This document shows positions 58,654 to 64,000 of a DNA stretch of 64,000 bases, piece after piece. The translations under genes were made by a program, and so were the position numbers. Under the pieces are notes generated by a model. That model searched no databases. It worked only from the letters and a program-made list of their open reading frames with translations, and had not been told where the DNA came from. The first letter of the stretch is position 1, and each line of letters begins with the position of its first letter. The stretch covers positions 1-64,000 of the forward strand of contig JAHFRA010000001.1 of assembly GCA_023259035.1 (NCBI GenBank), given 5' to 3'. The DNA comes from Gallionella sp. GTDB lineage: Bacteria; Pseudomonadota; Gammaproteobacteria; Burkholderiales; Gallionellaceae.

Positions 58654-59874
58654 CTACCGCACTAACTGATTGATTTCGATAATCGGCATCAGCACCGCCA
58701 ACACAATCAGCAGCACCACTACCCCCATCGCCAGGATCAGCGCCGGTTCCAGCAGTCCGGCCATTGTCATCGCGCGCCGTTCCAGATCCTGCTCCTGCGC
58801 GTTGGCGGCGCGCTCCAGCATCGCCGGCAATTCACCGGTGAGCTCTCCGGCACGGATCATGTGGATCAGCATCGGAGGGAAATGTTTATGCGCCGACAAC
58901 GCGCGTGCGATGCCGACGCCTTCGCGCACGCTGGCTGTGGCCGCTTCGACCTGTGCGCGCATGGCGGCATTGGTCAAGGTGTCGCGGCTGGTTTGCAGCG
59001 CGCGCAAGATCGGCACACCGGAACCGGTGGTGATCGCCAATGTGCTGGCGAAACGCGCCGTGTTGAGGCTGCGCTCGAATTTCCCATACAACGGCGCGGT
59101 CAACAGCCAGGTATGCCAGCGCAGCTTGATCGCAGGGTCTTTCAGCGCGCGGCGCCAGGCAAAAGCCAACCCGGTAACCGCCAGCAATACCATCCAGCCG
59201 TAATGCCGCACAAAATCTGAAACGCCCAACATTGCCATTGTCAAGAACGGCAGCTTCTGTTTGGTGTTGGCGAATACCGACACGATTTGCGGCACCACGT
59301 AGGTCAGCAGAAAGATCACAATCGCAAACGCCACCACGGTGACAATCGCCGGATAAGTAAACGCGAGTTTTATTTTTTGCACCAGCGCATTGCGTCGCTC
59401 GATATAGCCGGCAAGCCGCGACAGCACCCGCGACAATTGGCCGATTTGTTCACCGGACGAGACCAGCGCGCGATAGATATCGGCAAAATCGCGCGGATGC
59501 CGCGACAGCGCATCGGACAGCGATGCGCCGCCCATCACTTCCGAGCGGATCGAACCGATTAAATCACGCACATAAGTGCGCTCGGCTTGTTCCAGCAACG
59601 CGGAAAACGCCTGTTCAAGCGGCAGGCTCGCTTCCAGCAGGCTGGCCAGTTGGCGCGTAAACAGCGCCAACTCAATGGTTGACAGATGATCGCCGAATAC
59701 GCGGCTTCTGGTTTGTCCAGATTCATCAAGTTGAGTTGCAATCGCATCGACGACAATCGGCACCAAGCCTCGGGCGCGCAGATCGGCACGCGCGGCACGG
59801 GCACTGTCGGCATTGACCACGCCTTTTTTGGCAGTGCCAATCGCATCGACAGCTTCATAACTGAATGCCGGCAT
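58654..59874 (-). CDS. gspF: Type II secretion inner-membrane protein GspF
   Basis: The 406-residue platform protein has the N-terminal motif FSYEAVDAIGTAKKGVV, two T2SSF domains (LALFTRQLASLLEASLPLEQ; ARFASTLAITTGSGVPILRA) and three membrane segments. It is separated from gspE by a repeat element. Confidence 0.94.
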   Translation of the reverse strand: MPAFSYEAVDAIGTAKKGVVNADSARAARADLRARGLVPIVVDAIATQLDESGQTRSRVFGDHLSTIELALFTRQLASLLEASLPLEQAFSALLEQAERTYVRDLIGSIRSEVMGGASLSDALSRHPRDFADIYRALVSSGEQIGQLSRVLSRLAGYIERRNALVQKIKLAFTYPAIVTVVAFAIVIFLLTYVVPQIVSVFANTKQKLPFLTMAMLGVSDFVRHYGWMVLLAVTGLAFAWRRALKDPAIKLRWHTWLLTAPLYGKFERSLNTARFASTLAITTGSGVPILRALQTSRDTLTNAAMRAQVEAATASVREGVGIARALSAHKHFPPMLIHMIRAGELTGELPAMLERAANAQEQDLERRAMTMAGLLEPALILAMGVVVLLIVLAVLMPIIEINQLVR

Positions 59875-59895
59875 GTCGCGTCCTTAAACAGTGTG

Positions 59896-60064
59896 TTGAG
59901 AAACGTAACGAGCGCAGCCAAGACAAGGCAAAAATGGGCGCAACGGGTTTGGCAGGGATGGGCGGCTTGCCGATCAACTCGCAAAAACCGGAATGTACGT
60001 GGCTGTACATGAGGACTTCGAGTCCGTTTTTAACGCAGTATTGACAAGCGCAGTAGTTTTTCAA
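59896..60064. repeat. Intergenic repeat element between gspE and gspF
   Basis: The element fills nearly all of the 197-base gap. It has partial inverted ends (TTGAGAAACGTA against TTGAAAAACTAC) and a small internal hairpin (ATGTAC at 59993-59998 and GTACAT at 60005-60010). Its core resembles part of the miniature element at 6390-6490. I recall similar sequence as a dispersed repeat in other proteobacteria. Confidence 0.55.
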
Positions 60065-60071
60065 CATCCTG

Positions 60072-61523
60072 TTATTCCTTGGTAACGCGCAATAACTCCA
60101 CCTGCGTCGTCGTGCCATCGATCAACCAGCGTTCGCCATCTTCGCGCATGGTGCGCATCCCATTTTTCAGTGCGGCAGCACGGATATCGGCTTCCGATGC
60201 GCGGTTATGGATTTGCGCGCGAATCTGGTCGGTGGTCAGCAATAATTCATAGATGCCGACCCGCCCCTGATATCCGGTGTGGCCGCATTTGTCGCAGCCG
60301 ACCGCATGCCATAAATGGCCATCATGCCGCTTGCAGTGAGCGCACAATTTGCGCACCAGGCGCTGCGCGACCACGCCGAGCAGCGACGATGACAACAGGA
60401 AAGGCTCGATGCCCATGTCGAGCAAGCGCGTGACCGCCGCAGCCGAATCATTGGTATGCAAGGTCGCCAGTACCAGATGGCCGGTCAACGATGCCTGCAC
60501 CGCGATTTGCGCGGTTTCCAGATCGCGGATTTCGCCGATCATGATGATGTCCGGATCCTGCCGCAGAATCGCGCGCAACGCCTTGGCGAACGTCATGTCG
60601 ATGCGCGGATTGACCTGGGTCTGCCCGACACCGTTCAATTCGTATTCGATCGGGTCTTCGACCGTCAGGATATTGGTAGTAGCAGCATTCAACCGCGTTA
60701 GCGCGGCGTACAGTGTGGTGGTCTTGCCGGAACCGGTCGGCCCGGTCACCAGCACGATGCCATGCGGTTGCGCGATCAGCTTGTCGAATTGCGGCAACAT
60801 CGCCGCGCTCATGCCCAGATGCTGCAAGTCGAGCCTGCCGACCTCCTTGTCGAGCAGGCGCAACACCGCGCGTTCGCCATGTCCGGTTGGCAGCGTGGAA
60901 ACCCGCACATCGACCGGTTTACCGCCCACGCGCAATGTGATGCGGCCATCCTGCGGCAGGCGTTTTTCAGCGATGTCGAGCTGCGCCATGATCTTGATGC
61001 GCGAAATCAGCGATGCGTGAATCGCCTTCTTCGGTCGCACCACATCGCGCAACGCGCCGTCGATGCGAAAGCGCACCACCGAAATCTGCTCGAACGGTTC
61101 GATATGGATATCCGACGCACCTTCACGCAATGCCTGCGTCAGCAGCGCGTTGATCATGCGGATCACCGGCGCGTCGTCGGTCGATGCCAGCAAGTCCTCG
61201 ACCGCAGGTATATCGAGCATCAACTTTGCAAGGTCGAGATCGGACTCGTATTCATCGACGACCTGCGCCGCATCGCCGCCCGAACTGGCATAGGCTTTGG
61301 CAATTTCCGCTTCAAGCGCTTCGCGCGACATGGATTTCAGCTTGACGCGCCCAAAACAGCGGCTCACTTCAGCAATCGCCCTCGGCGGTGTTGCGGCCGA
61401 TATCCAGACTTCGACCGGGCTACCTACGGCACCGTCGCGCTGCGCCAACAAGGCGAAGTCGCGCGCAAATGCGTAGGGGAGAAGACGAGTGTCAGTCATG
61501 ACTGAAGCATCTCTGGCAATCAT
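60072..61523 (-). CDS. gspE: Type II secretion ATPase GspE
   Basis: The 483-residue ATPase powers pseudopilus assembly. It has an N-terminal GspE domain, Walker A ([15 protein letters not shown]), the Asp box ([12 protein letters not shown]), Walker B ([14 protein letters not shown]), the His box (LATLHTND) and the zinc tetracysteine motif (CAHCKR, CDKCG). The first ATG follows the gspD stop directly; MTDTRLL at 61499 is an alternative start. Confidence 0.95.
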   Translation of the reverse strand: MIARDASVMTDTRLLPYAFARDFALLAQRDGAVGSPVEVWISAATPPRAIAEVSRCFGRVKLKSMSREALEAEIAKAYASSGGDAAQVVDEYESDLDLAKLMLDIPAVEDLLASTDDAPVIRMINALLTQALREGASDIHIEPFEQISVVRFRIDGALRDVVRPKKAIHASLISRIKIMAQLDIAEKRLPQDGRITLRVGGKPVDVRVSTLPTGHGERAVLRLLDKEVGRLDLQHLGMSAAMLPQFDKLIAQPHGIVLVTGPTGSGKTTTLYAALTRLNAATTNILTVEDPIEYELNGVGQTQVNPRIDMTFAKALRAILRQDPDIIMIGEIRDLETAQIAVQASLTGHLVLATLHTNDSAAAVTRLLDMGIEPFLLSSSLLGVVAQRLVRKLCAHCKRHDGHLWHAVGCDKCGHTGYQGRVGIYELLLTTDQIRAQIHNRASEADIRAAALKNGMRTMREDGERWLIDGTTTQVELLRVTKE

Positions 61524-63710
61524 TTATTCGTTCGATGGCGCTGCAACCGATTCATGAGGAACAGGATTTAGCGGAAGCGCCGGTTGTATATTTACCGACG
61601 TGGACGGGGCGGTCTTGCTGAATAGTGGGCCGTGGTCCATCCGGTTGAACAAGATGCCGCCCTCCATCTGGCCATCCTGCAACGGAGGCAACAGCGGCGC
61701 CTTCATGTCCGGCAGCACCAGCGACTGCGCAGGCTGCGCGCCGATTTCCATATTGCGGATATAATTATAACGATCATCGGCCAGATTCGCGCTCTGCTCG
61801 TTGCTGCGTATTACGGTTGGCCGCAAGAACACCATCAAGTTGGTTTTGACGCGGCTGCGCTTTTGATATTTGAATAAATTGCCTACGACCGGAAGATCGC
61901 CGAGACCCGGCACTTTCTCGGCGCCATCCTGCAGATTCTCATCGATCAATCCGCCCAGCACGATAATCTGCCCATCATCCACCAGCACATTGGTGTCGAT
62001 CGAGCGCTTGTTGGTGATGATGCCCGCGGCGGCTGTCAAATCCTGCACGCTCGATATTTCCTGATAGATTGCCATTTTGACCGAACCGCCTTCGGAAATT
62101 TGTGGTCGCACACGCAGTGACAGCCCGATATCCTTGCGCTCAATCGTCTGGAACGGATTCACGCCTGCCGCCCCACCCGATGCCGTCGTCGTGTATTGGC
62201 CGGTGAGAAATGGCACATTCTGGCCGACGATGATTTTCGCTTCTTCATTGTCGAGCGTAACCATGTTGGGCATCGACAGAATGTTGGCATTGCCATCCGA
62301 CTCAAGCATCTGAGCTAAAGCGCCCAGACCGATCTTGCCGGCGGCCTGCCTGAAAATGCCGATATTCAATCCGTTGCTTGGCGGCAAAAATTTTCCCGTG
62401 GCTGTCTTTGCGACCACCTGTCCGACCAGATTATCGCCTCCCGTACCAAATCCGGTCATTACTCCGGCTCGATAGTTGCTGTCTGGCCCTCCAGACAGTG
62501 TGGCCCATTGAACGCCGAATGCAGCCGCTTGCGTGGCGGTTACTTCGACAATCAGCGTTTCGATATAAACCTGGGCGCGGCGCGCATCGAGCTGGTCGAT
62601 GATCGCGCGCAAATTGCGGTAGACCGCCTCGCTGGCAGTGATGATGAGGGTGTTGGTCGATGGATCGGCCTGAATGAATCCGGCGTGACCAGCGCCCGGC
62701 TGCGATGCCAGTGCAGTTGACGACGATGGTGTGGCGTTCGATGAAAGCAATGCCGAGGCTGGAGCGGAAGTATCCGCCGACACGACGGCGCGCAAAGTTT
62801 GCGCGAGCTTGGCCGCTTCCGCATTTTTCAAATACACGACATGCACATTGCCCGGTTGTGCGGTCGGCTGATCGAGCTTTGCGATCAGCGATTTCGCCAG
62901 ATTGGCGCGTGCTTCAGACGGTGCGCGCACAATGACCATATTGGTTCGCGAATCCGCCAGCAAACTGATGCGTCCGGCATCACTTCCAGGCACAGCACCT
63001 CCCGCCTCCAGCAGCCGACTGGCCATCGCCGCAATATCGCTGGCAATCGCGTAACGGATAGGCACGACGTCCAGCTCGCTGCTCGCCGGGCCATCCAGTG
63101 CAGTAATTATTTTGCCCAACCGCAGCAGGTTATCGGCGTAATCGGTGATAACCAGCGTGTTGTTGCCCGGGCTGGCGTTGATGGTGTTGTTGGGCGAAAT
63201 CAGAGGACGCAATACCGTCACCAGATTGGCCGCAGATTCGTAATTCAATCGAAAAACCTGTGTCGCGATCTGGTCGCCGCGCACTGCGCCAGCCTGGATC
63301 GGGCCAGCCTGCAATTTGGCATCCGCTTCCGGTAGCACTTTGGTATAGCCATTGCTGATCACCACCGTGTAACCATGCAAGCGCAATACCGAAGTCAAAA
63401 GCTGGAATGCCTGAGCCTTGGTGAGCGGTTTTTCCGACACCAGGTTGACCTTGCCTTTGACGCGCGGATCGATGATGAATGTCGTATTGGTGTAATCGCC
63501 GATTGCCGCGATCACCGCTTCGATATCGGCATCGGCGAAATTGAGCGTGCCCTTGGTGGGGCCCGCGGATTCATTCGTGGCTTGGTTTGCGCCAGGGTTC
63601 GCATTTGCGTTCGGATCCTGCGCCCGTGCTGGTTGTACGCCCACCATCGCGCACAGCAATATGAACGCAGCACTCCAGCATCGCCATTCCGCCAATCTGT
63701 TTCTAGTCAT
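61524..63710 (-). CDS. gspD: Type II secretion secretin GspD
   Basis: The 728-residue outer-membrane secretin has a signal peptide, the N0 domain (LNFADADIEAVIAAIGDYTN), N1-N3 repeats (VFRLNYESAANLVTVLRPLI; VVPIRYAIASDIAAMASRLL) and the secretin core (LSMPNMVTLDNEEAKIIVGQ; VDDGQIIVLGGLIDE). A Gly/Ser/Ala-rich loop is in N3. It overlaps gspN by 4 bases. Confidence 0.95.
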   Translation of the reverse strand: MTRNRLAEWRCWSAAFILLCAMVGVQPARAQDPNANANPGANQATNESAGPTKGTLNFADADIEAVIAAIGDYTNTTFIIDPRVKGKVNLVSEKPLTKAQAFQLLTSVLRLHGYTVVISNGYTKVLPEADAKLQAGPIQAGAVRGDQIATQVFRLNYESAANLVTVLRPLISPNNTINASPGNNTLVITDYADNLLRLGKIITALDGPASSELDVVPIRYAIASDIAAMASRLLEAGGAVPGSDAGRISLLADSRTNMVIVRAPSEARANLAKSLIAKLDQPTAQPGNVHVVYLKNAEAAKLAQTLRAVVSADTSAPASALLSSNATPSSSTALASQPGAGHAGFIQADPSTNTLIITASEAVYRNLRAIIDQLDARRAQVYIETLIVEVTATQAAAFGVQWATLSGGPDSNYRAGVMTGFGTGGDNLVGQVVAKTATGKFLPPSNGLNIGIFRQAAGKIGLGALAQMLESDGNANILSMPNMVTLDNEEAKIIVGQNVPFLTGQYTTTASGGAAGVNPFQTIERKDIGLSLRVRPQISEGGSVKMAIYQEISSVQDLTAAAGIITNKRSIDTNVLVDDGQIIVLGGLIDENLQDGAEKVPGLGDLPVVGNLFKYQKRSRVKTNLMVFLRPTVIRSNEQSANLADDRYNYIRNMEIGAQPAQSLVLPDMKAPLLPPLQDGQMEGGILFNRMDHGPLFSKTAPSTSVNIQPALPLNPVPHESVAAPSNE

Positions 63711-64000
63711 TTGAACTCTAGCGCAATAATGTCTTTGTCGCCTTCTCTGCGACGTTGTCCCAGCAAACTCAGTAAATTCGCCAGCCTCTCTTCTTGCCCT
63801 GCTTCGATTTCCGCCTTGCCGGAAAATTGCAAATGTCCGCCGGCAAACGTCCCGGAACCACTTAACAACATTGGCCCTTTGACCGTCTTAAGCGTCGCAG
63901 ATGCTTGTTGTCCCCGCCAATCGAGTGCCAGATTATATGCCCCCAACGGCATGATCGGCGACAGCCGCGACGCAAAGTCATTTATCTCCAGATTCATTGA
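63707..64000 (-). CDS. gspN: Type II secretion protein GspN, partial (3' end only)
   Basis: The frame runs off the right edge of the window; 97 residues are visible. The segment (PLGAYNLALDWRGQQASATL; LQFSGKAEIEAGQEERLANL) matches the C-terminal region of GspN, with the typical ending in a short strand. The Met at 63997 is not the true start. It is translationally coupled to gspD. Confidence 0.75.
   Translation of the reverse strand, partial: SMNLEINDFASRLSPIMPLGAYNLALDWRGQQASATLKTVKGPMLLSGSGTFAGGHLQFSGKAEIEAGQEERLANLLSLLGQRRREGDKDIIALEFK

Noticed and set aside
59855-60118. 87-codon frame across the gspE-gspF gap
   Set aside because: It is produced by the intergenic repeat element and has no ribosome site; treated as repeat DNA.

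Overview
The window is chromosomal DNA of a betaproteobacterium, most likely from the Gallionellaceae (Sideroxydans, Gallionella or Nitrotoga type). This is an inference from the housekeeping gene order, the MshQ-type protein, the minimal type II secretion genes, a HoxFUYHW-type NAD+-reducing hydrogenase and a copper/silver island. No rRNA, tRNA or CRISPR array was seen.

Layout. 1-2877 is the 3' part of a large MshQ-like surface protein. 2900-6388 holds a TTAA-flanked miniature element, a chemoreceptor with a C-terminal PilZ domain and an HDOD protein. 6616-17599 is a complete group 3d [NiFe]-hydrogenase locus: hoxF, hoxU, hoxY, hoxH, hoxW, a SAM-methyltransferase-like gene of unknown role, then hypA, hypB, a HypF reduced to its C-terminal domain, hypE, hypC and hypD. 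Its expected role is reversible H2 oxidation coupled to NAD+ reduction in the cytoplasm. 17960-23611 has a Maf pyrophosphatase, a tetrapyrrole-methylase-family protein, dksA, the rpsO-pnp pair facing dksA across a shared terminator, and a calcium-binding-type protein. 23646-29296 is the tesA/ybbA-ybbP region; ybbA and ybbP are separated by about 1.5 kb carrying a toxin-antitoxin pair and a possible HEPN-like gene. nnrS and mutM follow.

31738-46174 is a copper/silver resistance island on the minus strand: cusC, cusB (with a fused CusF-like domain), cusA, a frameshifted DUF2231-type gene, cusF, a DUF5676 protein, an HD-GYP protein coupled to a YHS/heavy-metal-binding membrane protein, a frameshifted exported protein, a P1B copper ATPase and small metal-related membrane proteins.

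46242-58024 is the conserved cluster ndk-rlmN-pilW-rodZ-ispG-hisS-yfgM-bamB-der, with a small gene and a PilZ gene inserted between ispG and hisS. 58172 to the end is a type II secretion cluster (gspN-gspD-gspE-gspF-gspC on the minus strand).

The most unusual feature is a set of short dispersed repeats that sit in intergenic gaps and also in frame inside ybbP, cusA, bamB and rlmN, where they add new peptide segments. One repeat carries another nested inside it, and the 5' region of tesA is built largely of such repeats. The strongest novel-function lead is the methyltransferase-like gene embedded in the hydrogenase maturation operon together with the reduced HypF.
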